Shown here: positions 1-5,353 of the stretch, piece by piece
Numbering within the stretch: position 1 is the stretch's first letter
Layout of the letters: each line of letters begins with the position of its first letter
Assembly: GCA_937863625.1 (NCBI GenBank)
Contig: CALMGO010000103.1
Coordinates: 1 to 5,353, forward strand
Reading direction: 5' to 3'
Source: an uncultured bacterium
GTDB lineage: Bacteria > Planctomycetota > DG-23 > SLPQ01
Length of the DNA: 5,353 bases
Translations under genes and position numbers: made by a program
The notes under the pieces: generated by a model
Database searches by the model: none
Told to the model about the DNA's origin: nothing
Seen by the model: only the letters and a program-made list of their open reading frames with translations

Positions 1-1795
1 GGCCATAGGTCTTCTTGATGGCCTTCTTGATTTCGTCTATGGCCTGCTCGCGCGGCAGCACTCCCGAAATCGCGAAGAAACACGTCTGCATGATTACGTT
101 GACGTGCGCGCCCATGCCCGTGCTTTTGGCGACTTCGACCGCATCGATGGCGTAGAACTTAAGTTTCTTGTCGATGATGTCCTTCTGCACTTCCATCGGC
201 AGTTGGTCCCATACCTGGTCGGCCGGAAACGGGCTGTTCAAAAGGAACGTCGCCCCCGGCAGGGCGTTCTTGAGCATGTCGTACTTCTCAAGGAATGCAA
301 ACTGGTGACACGCCACGAAATTCGCCGTGTTGACGAGATACGAACTCCTGATTGGCCTCGGGCCAAAACGCAAATGCGACACTGTTATCGCGCCGGCCTT
401 CTTCGAATCGTACACGAAGTACCCCTGCGCGTAGTTATCCGTCTCTTCGCCGATGATCTTGATGGAGTTCTTGTTGGCGCCCACCGTCCCGTCGCTGCCG
501 AGACCGTAGAATACCGCCCTTACTACGTCATCGGGCTCGGTTGAGAAACTGTAATCGACCTTGAGGCTCCCACCTGTGACGTCATCTTCGATGCCGACCG
601 AGTAATGATTCTTCGGCTCGTCGAGTTTGAGGTTGTCAAAAACAGCCTTCACCATCGCCGGCGTGAAGTCCTTGGATCCGAGGCCGTACCTGCCGCCTAC
701 GATCTTGGGATACGCGTTCCAAGGCGTGACCTTGTCGTGCATCGCCTCGCCGACAGCCGTGCGCGTGTCGATGTAGAGAGGCTCACCTGTCGAGCCGGGC
801 TCCTTCGTCCGGTCGAGGACGGCTATGCTCTTTACCGTCCTGGGCAGCGCCTTTATAAATGCGTCGCGGTCAAACGGCCTGTAGAGCCGCACCTTGAGCA
901 GGCCGACCTTCTCCCCGCGCTCGACGAGGTACTCCACCGTCTCGTGCGCTGTTTCCGCGCCCGAACCCATGATCATTACCACGCGCTCGGCGTCCGGCGC
1001 GCCGACGTAGTCGAAAAGGTGATACTGCCTGCCGGTTATCTTGGCAAAGGCATCCATCGCCTTCTGCACGATGCCCGGGCATGCGTCGTAGAACTTGTTG
1101 ACCGTCTCACGGCCCTGGAAATACACGTCCGGGTTCTGCGCCGTGCCCCTCAAGACGGGATGATCCGGCGAGAGCGACCGCATGCGGTGCGCCGCCACGA
1201 GGTCGTCATTTATCATCGCGCGCATGTCTTCAAAAGTGAGTTCCTCGGCTTTGTTGATCTCATGGGAAGTGCGGAACCCGTCGAAGAAATGCACAAATGG
1301 AATGCGGCTCTCAAGAGTCGCTGCCTGCGCTATGCACGCGAAATCCATTACTTCCTGTATCGAACCGCTTGCCAGAAGCGCCCAGCCCGTCTGCCTTACC
1401 GCCATCACGTCGCTGTGATCGCCGAAAATCGACAGCGCCTGACATGCAAGGCTCCTCGCGCTGACGTGGAACACCGTCGCCGTCAATTCGCCGGCTATCT
1501 TATACATGTTGGGGATCATCAAAAGCAGCCCCTGAGACGCCGTAAAGGTCGTCGTCAGCGCTCCCGCCTGAAGCGCGCCGTGAACGCTGCCGCTGGCGCC
1601 GCCTTCTGACTGCAGTTCGCTGACAAGCGGCACGTTGCCCCATATATTGGTCTCGCCGCGTGCGCTCTTCTCGTCAGCCATCTCGCCCATGCCGGATGAA
1701 GGCGTTATCGGGTAGATAGCGCATACTTCGTTCAGCGCGTGCGCTACGTAAGCCGCCGCGGTGTTTCCGTCAATTGTTGCAAGTTTCCGTGCCAT
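1..1795 (-). CDS. nifJ: Pyruvate:ferredoxin (flavodoxin) oxidoreductase, N-terminal half (partial)
   Basis: This cytoplasmic enzyme oxidatively decarboxylates pyruvate with CoA to acetyl-CoA and CO2, passing electrons to ferredoxin or flavodoxin. The window holds 598 codons of a protein usually near 1,170-1,200 residues, so the gene runs off the left edge. The N-terminal thiamine-diphosphate domain I shows YPITPSS (28-34), SELQSEGGASG (59-69), FTASQG (from 84) and HFFDGFRTSHE (about 168-178). Thr31, Glu64 and Arg114 fall at the numbers I recall for the Desulfovibrio africanus active site, which supports the start. Domain II follows (about 259-415), then most of domain III with GLGSDGTVGANKNS (431-444). 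The ferredoxin-like cluster domain and C-terminal thiamine domain lie outside. An AAAGGGAG ribosome-binding site lies four bases before the ATG at 1795. An in-frame ATG at 1810 would add MKGRA but has no such site. No internal stop or frameshift was seen. Family assignment is secure; electron acceptor is inferred. Confidence 0.96.
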   Translation of the reverse strand, partial: MARKLATIDGNTAAAYVAHALNEVCAIYPITPSSGMGEMADEKSARGETNIWGNVPLVSELQSEGGASGSVHGALQAGALTTTFTASQGLLLMIPNMYKIAGELTATVFHVSARSLACQALSIFGDHSDVMAVRQTGWALLASGSIQEVMDFACIAQAATLESRIPFVHFFDGFRTSHEINKAEELTFEDMRAMINDDLVAAHRMRSLSPDHPVLRGTAQNPDVYFQGRETVNKFYDACPGIVQKAMDAFAKITGRQYHLFDYVGAPDAERVVMIMGSGAETAHETVEYLVERGEKVGLLKVRLYRPFDRDAFIKALPRTVKSIAVLDRTKEPGSTGEPLYIDTRTAVGEAMHDKVTPWNAYPKIVGGRYGLGSKDFTPAMVKAVFDNLKLDEPKNHYSVGIEDDVTGGSLKVDYSFSTEPDDVVRAVFYGLGSDGTVGANKNSIKIIGEETDNYAQGYFVYDSKKAGAITVSHLRFGPRPIRSSYLVNTANFVACHQFAFLEKYDMLKNALPGATFLLNSPFPADQVWDQLPMEVQKDIIDKKLKFYAIDAVEVAKSTGMGAHVNVIMQTCFFAISGVLPREQAIDEIKKAIKKTYG

Positions 1796-1931
1796 TGCTC
1801 TCCCTTTCATATGACATTAAAGCGGGCATGATATGTTGATATTCCGTTAAATGGGCTAATGATACGCCTCGGGGGGCTCTCATGCAACCTCTTTTGCCCA
1901 AGCGTATTTCTTTGGCGGGGATTCTCTTTTT
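1796..1931. other. Intergenic leader between the thioredoxin-like gene and nifJ
   Basis: This AT-richer gap holds the nifJ ribosome-binding site (complement of 1800-1807). It also holds an imperfect nested inverted repeat: atacgc at 1862-1867 pairs with gcgtat at 1902-1907, and gggc at 1874-1877 pairs with gccc at 1896-1899. A TATCAT hexamer on the minus strand could be a -10 box, but no -35 partner sits at 16-18 bases. I see neither a convincing promoter nor a T-tailed terminator, so whether nifJ is transcribed alone or read through from the thioredoxin-like gene cannot be told. Confidence 0.5.
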
Positions 1932-2414
1932 CTACCTGCCCGCAAGCTCCCGGATGGCCTCATGCGGAATGGCCACTGACGCCGCCTGGATAAGCCCCTC
2001 TTTGTCCACGAGGAAATTGGCGGGAATGCCCTCGACATTGTATGCATTCGCCGCGGCGCCTTGTGAATCAAGAAGCGTGGGATATCCTATCTTGTGGTCT
2101 GTCACGAAGTTGCGGACAATGTCCTCCGTCTCGTTTACGTCAACGTAGAGAACGACCAGTTCCTCGTCACCGTATTTCTCGTCGAGCGTGGTCAAATCGG
2201 GGATTTCCTCAATGCACGGCGGGCACCATGTAGTGCCGAAGTGAATGAGCACGTTAGCCTTTCCGCGAAAACCTGCAAGCGTAACGTCGTTACCCGACAG
2301 GTCCCGCAACGTGAAATCTTTGGCGGCAACAGGTGTTCGCGTTCCTCCCGAACACCCCGCCTGCGCGATGATCGCTGCCGTAACAAGAAACGCTGCCCAG
2401 AAAGCTCTCTTCAT
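1932..2414 (-). CDS. TlpA/ResA-type thioredoxin-fold protein, exported (possible lipoprotein)
   Basis: This is a 160-residue extracytoplasmic thiol-disulfide oxidoreductase of the TlpA/ResA/AhpC-TSA-like group, whose members reduce or exchange disulfides in exported proteins, for example during cytochrome c maturation. The N-terminus (MKR, then a hydrophobic stretch to residue 19) is a signal peptide. It ends IAQAGC, so Cys21 may be lipidated, but Gln at -3 is atypical, and cleavage after AQA by signal peptidase I is the alternative. The thioredoxin domain follows: DFTLRDLSG (33-41), the redox motif WCPPC (63-67), VDVNETED (91-98) and the cis-proline loop GIPANFLVDKEG (129-140), with Pro131 as cis-proline. 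The start at 2414 is chosen because GAGAGG lies nine bases upstream and the signal peptide begins there. The frame is open back to 2555, but the extra 47 residues look non-coding and include the upstream hairpin. The exact substrate is unknown. Confidence 0.88.
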   Translation of the reverse strand: MKRAFWAAFLVTAAIIAQAGCSGGTRTPVAAKDFTLRDLSGNDVTLAGFRGKANVLIHFGTTWCPPCIEEIPDLTTLDEKYGDEELVVLYVDVNETEDIVRNFVTDHKIGYPTLLDSQGAAANAYNVEGIPANFLVDKEGLIQAASVAIPHEAIRELAGR

Positions 2415-2429
2415 CCTCCACATCCTCTC
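2415..2429 (-). promoter_or_regulatory. Ribosome-binding region that decides the thioredoxin-like start
   Basis: Read on the minus strand, GAGAGG (complement of 2424-2429) sits nine bases before the ATG at 2414, and a second purine run GGAGG (2415-2419) abuts that ATG. An in-frame ATG three codons upstream (2423) would have GAGAGG directly against it, which is too close. This supports 2414 as the start. Confidence 0.6.
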
Positions 2430-2519
2430 AAAGGTAGTCACTGCCGGCTCACGGACACGCTTCTCTATGTCCTGACATGCGCCCAGTCGGGAGGGTTCCA
2501 GCGTCCAAGGGGGTGGGGC

Positions 2520-2555
2520 AAAAGAGTGCGGGCGCGCTATCCGGCGCGCCCGCAC
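2520..2555 (-). terminator. Intrinsic terminator downstream of nifU
   Basis: A perfect 12-base-pair, almost entirely G/C stem is formed by 2526-2537 and 2544-2555, with a six-base loop. On the minus strand the second arm is followed by TCTTTTG, a short T-rich tail. It begins 25 bases beyond the nifU stop codon, the expected place for a Rho-independent terminator of the nifSU transcript. The plus-strand side has no T run and no gene ending there, so it is oriented for the minus strand. The T tract is modest, so termination may be incomplete and leave some read-through into the thioredoxin-like gene. Confidence 0.8.
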
Positions 2556-2580
2556 CGCGAAAATACCTCAAAGATATCGC

Positions 2581-2964
2581 CTACCCGGCCTTGGCCGCCT
2601 GCTTCTTACGGTAATCCTCGATTGCCGCGTGAAGCGCGTCGGCCGCCAGGTTCGAACAGTGCATCTTGACCGGCGGCAGCCCGTCAAGCTGGGTTGCGAC
2701 GTTGTCCCGGTTGATTGTCATCGCCTCGTCGAGGGTCTTGCCCTTTGCAAGATCGGTCACCATGCTTGAAGTTGCGATGGCCGCTCCGCATCCGAGAGTC
2801 TGAAATTTTATGTCGTCGATGCGGTCGTCCTTGACCTTTATGAAAATCCTCATTACGTCGCCGCAGACCGCGTTGCCGACTTCTCCCACTCCGTCGGCGT
2901 CATCCATGGTGCCTACGTTATGCGGCTCTGCGAAATGCTCCAATACCTTCTTACTATATTGCAT
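2581..2964 (-). CDS. nifU: Iron-sulfur cluster assembly scaffold, NifU N-terminal/IscU type
   Basis: The 127-residue protein is the cytoplasmic scaffold on which Fe-S clusters are built from sulfur delivered by the cysteine desulfurase and then passed to client proteins. It carries the three ligand cysteines of the family: Cys34 in AVCGDVM, Cys59 in LGCGAAIA and Cys103 in MHCSNLAADA, plus Asp36, which in IscU tunes cluster release. LPPVK at 96-100 matches the motif bound by the HscA/Hsp70 chaperone. The length equals a stand-alone IscU-like domain: the [2Fe-2S] middle domain and Nfu-like C-terminal domain of full nitrogen-fixation NifU are absent. The gene starts inside the 3' end of nifS, overlapping it by 11 bases, with GGGAGGA seven bases upstream of its ATG, so translation is probably coupled. 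Housekeeping Fe-S assembly rather than nitrogenase maturation is inferred, because no nif structural gene is present. Confidence 0.96.
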   Translation of the reverse strand: MQYSKKVLEHFAEPHNVGTMDDADGVGEVGNAVCGDVMRIFIKVKDDRIDDIKFQTLGCGAAIATSSMVTDLAKGKTLDEAMTINRDNVATQLDGLPPVKMHCSNLAADALHAAIEDYRKKQAAKAG

Positions 2965-4153
2965 AGGGCAGTCCTCCCTTTCGGCAATCCGGCTTATATG
3001 TCGGTGACATCTGTCTCAAGACCGCTACTATCTTGGGAAATTCCTTTATGACGTGCTTCACGTCTTCTTCCGTATTCTCCCGGCCGAGAGTAAATCTCAC
3101 CGACCCGTGCGCTACTTCCGCCGGGAGCCCTATGGCCAGAAGCACATGACTCGGTTCGAGACTCCCCGTCGTGCATGCCGACCCGCTTGACACGCAAACC
3201 CCTTTGCCGTCAAGCCGCAGGAGCATGGCTTCGCCTTCGACTCCCTCGACGACGATATTGAGAAACCCGGGCAGTGAGTTGCCTTGCGGACTGTTTCGCA
3301 GCATGTCAGGGATCGAGTTTACAAGCCCCTTCCAGAGCATCTCGGCAAGGGATGTGAGCCGCGCGCCGTCGCCGAGCCGCGCATCGGCCAGTTCAATCGC
3401 CTTGGCCATGCCGACTATTCCCGGCACGTTGTGCGTGCCCGCCCTGCGGCCGGCTTCCTGCCCTCCGCCGTGGTTGAAGGTCTCCACCCGCGTACCTTTG
3501 CGGATATAGGCAAAGCCCACGCCTTTCGGGCCGTAGAACTTGTGTGCCGAGGCGCTTGCCATATCCACTCCAAGCGCCTTGATATCCACGGGGATCTTGC
3601 CGATGGTCTGCACAGCGTCGCAGTGAAATATGACGCCCTTTGCACGCGTGATTTTGGCGATATCCGCGATCGGCTCAATCGTGCCGATCTCGTTATTGGC
3701 GTGCATTACAGACACCAGCACCGTGTCATTGCGAATTGCTTTCTCGACGTCCGCCGGGTCCACGAGTCCCGTGTCCGATACGCCAAGCACCGTGATATCC
3801 CAGCCGCGTTTCTTCAGAAACTCGCACGGTTCGAGAACCGCGTGGTGTTCGATGGCCGACGTGATGATGTGGCGGCCCTTCTTCTCGCTGGCCAATGCGA
3901 CGCCTTTGACGGCCCAGTTGTCGCTTTCCGTGCCGCCGCTTGTGAAGTAAATCTCGCCCGGGTCGGCCTTTATGACCTTGGCGATTGTCTCCCGCGCGGC
4001 TTCTATCACCTCGTCATTGCCGCGACCGGGGGTATATAGAGTGGCCGGATTGGTGAACTTCTCGGCGAAATACGGCAACATGGCCTCGACCACTTCCGGG
4101 TCCGTGGCCGCGGTAGCCGCATGGTCCATATATATTGTCTTTCTCGTGTCCAT
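2954..4153 (-). CDS. nifS: Cysteine desulfurase, NifS/IscS family (group I)
   Basis: This 399-residue, cytoplasmic, pyridoxal-phosphate enzyme converts L-cysteine to alanine and carries the freed sulfur as a persulfide to the scaffold NifU. Visible catalytic features are the N-terminal YMDHAATAATDP (8-19), TSGGTESDN (71-79), His103 in IEHHAV, Asp179 and Gln182 in CDAVQTIGK, the PLP-binding Lys205 in SAHKFYGPKG, and the mobile-loop persulfide Cys327 in SSGSACTTG. Arg353 in VRFTLGREN binds the substrate carboxylate. The SSGSAC loop and total length place it in group I (NifS/IscS) rather than the SufS group. RRAGTHNVPGIVG (236-248) is closer to NifS than to E. coli IscS. The ATG at 4153 has GGAAGGGG just upstream and gives a family-standard N-terminus. 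The tail adds Cys390, of no known role. nifU follows with an 11-base overlap. Confidence 0.97.
   Translation of the reverse strand: MDTRKTIYMDHAATAATDPEVVEAMLPYFAEKFTNPATLYTPGRGNDEVIEAARETIAKVIKADPGEIYFTSGGTESDNWAVKGVALASEKKGRHIITSAIEHHAVLEPCEFLKKRGWDITVLGVSDTGLVDPADVEKAIRNDTVLVSVMHANNEIGTIEPIADIAKITRAKGVIFHCDAVQTIGKIPVDIKALGVDMASASAHKFYGPKGVGFAYIRKGTRVETFNHGGGQEAGRRAGTHNVPGIVGMAKAIELADARLGDGARLTSLAEMLWKGLVNSIPDMLRNSPQGNSLPGFLNIVVEGVEGEAMLLRLDGKGVCVSSGSACTTGSLEPSHVLLAIGLPAEVAHGSVRFTLGRENTEEDVKHVIKEFPKIVAVLRQMSPTYKPDCRKGGLPYAI
2972..2981 (-). promoter_or_regulatory. nifU ribosome-binding site inside nifS
   Basis: AAAGGGAGGA on the minus strand lies seven bases before the nifU ATG, within the last codons of nifS. 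It is the strongest Shine-Dalgarno match in the window. Its place inside the upstream gene suggests that ribosomes finishing nifS can re-initiate on nifU. Confidence 0.75.
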
Positions 4154-4191
4154 TATGCCCCTTCCAGGGTCTCTAATGCTTTGAACCCGCT

Positions 4192-4219
4192 AATATAGCC
4201 TGTGCGGGCTTCCTGTCAA
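4192..4219 (-). promoter_or_regulatory. Sigma-70-type promoter of the nifSU operon
   Basis: On the minus strand a perfect -35 box TTGACA (complement of 4214-4219) is separated by 16 bases from TATATT (complement of 4192-4197), a five-of-six match to the -10 consensus. Initiation would fall near 4185, leaving a leader of about 30 bases before the nifS ATG at 4153, too short for a riboswitch. This is the only convincing promoter in the window. No IscR gene or recognisable operator is present next to it, so regulation cannot be read from the sequence. Confidence 0.72.
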
Positions 4220-4461
4220 CCGGTTTCACCCGTGACCCTTACTGCCATATAGACATGTTTCGCCCTTGTTGCTGTTCCGTGTCTTGCCGATGGCCTTTCC
4301 CGCAGGACTTTCGCGGCCTCCATAGCGCAATGCGACGGCCCTTTGCGTACCGCCTCGCAGTCGCTGAAAGATTTCTCCAAACGCGCCGGTTTTCTTGTTG
4401 ACGACTTGCCGTAGATGAGGGTATAAATCTTCGCCGTGAAAGCCTGTTATCCCGCCCGATG

Positions 4462-4531
4462 GGGTAGCAGGGCATGTCGAGCCTGTCGGGCATGACAATG
4501 TGTCGCACAAAGTGACGCAGGCCTGCTACCC
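4462..4531. repeat. 10-bp inverted repeat with internal hairpins
   Basis: The arms gggtagcagg (4462-4471) and cctgctaccc (4522-4531) are perfect reverse complements enclosing 50 bases. Inside are shorter potential stems: cctg/cagg (4482-4485 with 4518-4521), tgtc/gaca (4484-4487 with 4494-4497) and tgtg/caca (4499-4502 with 4506-4509), some mutually exclusive. The right arm also overlaps the 10-base palindrome gcaggcctgc (4517-4526), and TGTCG occurs three times (4475, 4484, 4501). The structure could be a small structured RNA, an interspersed palindromic repeat or a relic of a mobile element. No T tail marks it as a terminator. Confidence 0.6.
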
Positions 4532-4548
4532 TACTTCGCACCTGCAGA

Positions 4549-4575
4549 CCGGTCCTCCGTGTGACGGAGGCCCGG
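4549..4575. repeat. Imperfect hairpin downstream of the inverted repeat
   Basis: cctccgt (4554-4560) pairs with acggagg (4564-4570) around a three-base loop. After one mismatch (4553 against 4571), ccgg (4549-4552) pairs with ccgg (4572-4575), giving an 11-pair stem. On the plus strand it is followed by ctatttcctt, a poor T tract, and on the minus strand by no T run. It is therefore at best a weak terminator and is more likely part of the same structured block as the preceding repeat. Confidence 0.55.
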
Positions 4576-4762
4576 CTATTTCCTTAAGCCTGATGTGTTG
4601 CGGCGCCAATGACTTCTTCCCATCTCGACTCTCTCCGTGCGTTTCGCAACGAATCGCTGCGTCCTGACGGCAGAAGGGCAGGTGATCTTCGTAGGGGCCC
4701 CGCCCCCGAAACACTCCGCAGTTCATGTCATTTGGGCAAACACGGCTACCAGGAGAGAGTAA

Positions 4763-5353
4763 ATGAGAAAACACCTATTATTCTTGGCCGCAGCATTATT
4801 GCTGGCGGTCTTCTCACTCACGGCCGCGGCTACGACGTATGAAGTAGGGGATGGCAAGACGTATACGTCGATTGGCGCGGTACCGTGGGAGTCTCTAAAT
4901 GCCGGGGACACGGTACTGATATATTACCGTTCAACGGCGTACAAGGAGAAGTTTGTGCTGGGTCGTGTGGGGACGTCGAGCCAGCCGATAACTGTGCGCG
5001 GAGTAGCCGGGGCCGGCGGCGAGCTGCCAGTCATAGACGGGCAGAGCGCGACGACGCGCCAGCAGCTCTCCACGGGCAGTGAGAACCGTGGGATCATCAC
5101 GATGCAGCAGTGGACGACGGTTCCGACCTCGTGCCACCCTTCGTACATTGTGATAGAGAACCTCGAGATCAAGAACGCAAGCGTTCCTTACACCTTCACC
5201 GACGACTCGGGCGCCACGGTGAGCTACGTGGATTCATCGGCTGCGATATGGATAACCGACTGCAGGAACGTCAAGATTCGCAACTGCTACATCCACGAGT
5301 GCGGCAACGGGGTCTTTACGTACACGGAAGGTTCGGGGGCCGACTGCTGGACC
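4763..5353 (+). CDS. Secreted right-handed parallel beta-helix protein (partial, N-terminal 197 residues)
   Basis: The protein is exported: MRKH is followed by a hydrophobic core and a probable signal peptidase I site after TAAA (about residue 23). The mature part opens with YEVGDGKTYTSIGAVPWESLNAGDTVLIYY (26-55), a layout typical of pectate-lyase-like beta-helix proteins, where a similar opening caps the helix. Beta-helix coils follow, seen as SYIVIENLEIKNA (127-139) and NVKIRNCYIHECGNGVFTY (169-187). Such proteins are often polysaccharide lyases, hydrolases or surface adhesins, but no catalytic residues can be assigned from this portion, so substrate and activity remain open. The mature part shows cysteines at 124, 167, 175, 180 and 195, several able to form disulfides after export. 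The ATG has AGGAG seven bases upstream (4751-4755). The frame is still open at the right edge. The gene diverges from nifSU and is probably a separate unit. Confidence 0.85.
   Translation, partial: MRKHLLFLAAALLLAVFSLTAAATTYEVGDGKTYTSIGAVPWESLNAGDTVLIYYRSTAYKEKFVLGRVGTSSQPITVRGVAGAGGELPVIDGQSATTRQQLSTGSENRGIITMQQWTTVPTSCHPSYIVIENLEIKNASVPYTFTDDSGATVSYVDSSAAIWITDCRNVKIRNCYIHECGNGVFTYTEGSGADCWT

Larger units (their letters stand above)
4220..4762. other. Long intergenic region between the diverging nifS and beta-helix genes
   Basis: About 540 bases lie here without a gene I can defend. Several frames of 77-100 codons are open on both strands, but they overlap one another, have no good ribosome-binding site and show biased, low-complexity composition (Arg, Pro, Gly, Cys). 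The left part abuts the nifS promoter. The middle (4462-4575) holds nested inverted repeats, and the last 190 bases lead into the beta-helix gene without a clear -35/-10 pair. A short stretch read on the minus strand near 4283-4342 resembles the FlhB C-terminal domain weakly, and is treated only as a finding. Confidence 0.6.

Noticed and set aside
605..1609. A 334-codon open frame on the plus strand, and a 146-codon one at 104-544
   Set aside because: Both lie codon-for-codon opposite the unmistakable nifJ reading frame. They are Arg/His/Val-rich shadows caused by its GC-biased codon use, with no family resemblance.
2430..2520. Promoter for the thioredoxin-like gene (TTGGAC on the minus strand)
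   Set aside because: TTGGAC has no acceptable -10 hexamer at 16-18 bases downstream, so a promoter cannot be supported there.
2415..2555. N-terminal extension of the thioredoxin-like protein back to 2555
   Set aside because: The extension overlaps the terminator hairpin, has non-coding-like composition and would bury the signal peptide 47 residues inside the protein. The internal ATG at 2414 has a properly spaced GAGAGG.
3284..4039. A 251-codon open frame on the plus strand opposite nifS
   Set aside because: It is in exact antisense codon register with nifS, whose catalytic motifs are all intact. The translation resembles no protein I know and has no ribosome-binding site.
4462..4531. Integron attC site or CRISPR unit
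   Set aside because: No GTTRRRY/RYYYAAC core sites bound the inverted repeat, and no regularly spaced direct repeats occur nearby.
4226..4774. Overlapping minus-strand open frames of 82-100 codons upstream of nifS
   Set aside because: They overlap in different frames, lack ribosome-binding sites and run through the inverted repeats. They look like random open frames in GC-rich intergenic DNA.

Overview
The window looks like an ordinary chromosomal segment of an anaerobic or facultatively anaerobic bacterium of moderately high GC. It carries pyruvate:ferredoxin oxidoreductase and a minimal NifS/NifU iron-sulfur assembly pair, both typical of anaerobes. A secreted beta-helix protein of the kind common in polysaccharide-degrading and PVC/FCB-like or candidate-phylum bacteria is also present. 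The taxon cannot be fixed from this sequence alone.

Layout, left to right. Positions 1-1795 (minus strand) hold the first 598 codons of nifJ, and its 3' half lies beyond the left edge. A gap of 136 bases precedes a small thioredoxin-fold protein of the TlpA/ResA type (1932-2414, minus) with an N-terminal export signal and a WCPPC active site. A GC-rich hairpin with a T-rich tail (2520-2555) lies between it and nifU and reads as the intrinsic terminator of the nifSU transcript. nifU (2581-2964, minus) and nifS (2954-4153, minus) overlap by 11 bases and form an operon read right to left. A near-consensus sigma-70-type promoter (TTGACA, 16 bases, TATATT) lies about 40 bases upstream of nifS. About 540 bases without a convincing gene (4220-4762) follow, holding several inverted repeats. 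At the right edge a plus-strand gene (4763 onward) encodes a secreted right-handed beta-helix protein, cut off at residue 197.

How the genes work together. NifS releases sulfur from cysteine and hands it to the scaffold NifU, which builds Fe-S clusters. NifJ is a major Fe-S consumer that makes acetyl-CoA and reduced ferredoxin from pyruvate. The thioredoxin-like protein acts outside the cytoplasm and has no obvious direct tie to cytoplasmic cluster assembly. The beta-helix gene diverges from the operon and is probably an unrelated transcription unit.

I found no clear new biological system. The points most worth a second look are the structured non-coding stretch around 4462-4575, the stripped-down nifSU operon with its own promoter and terminator, and the unidentified beta-helix protein.
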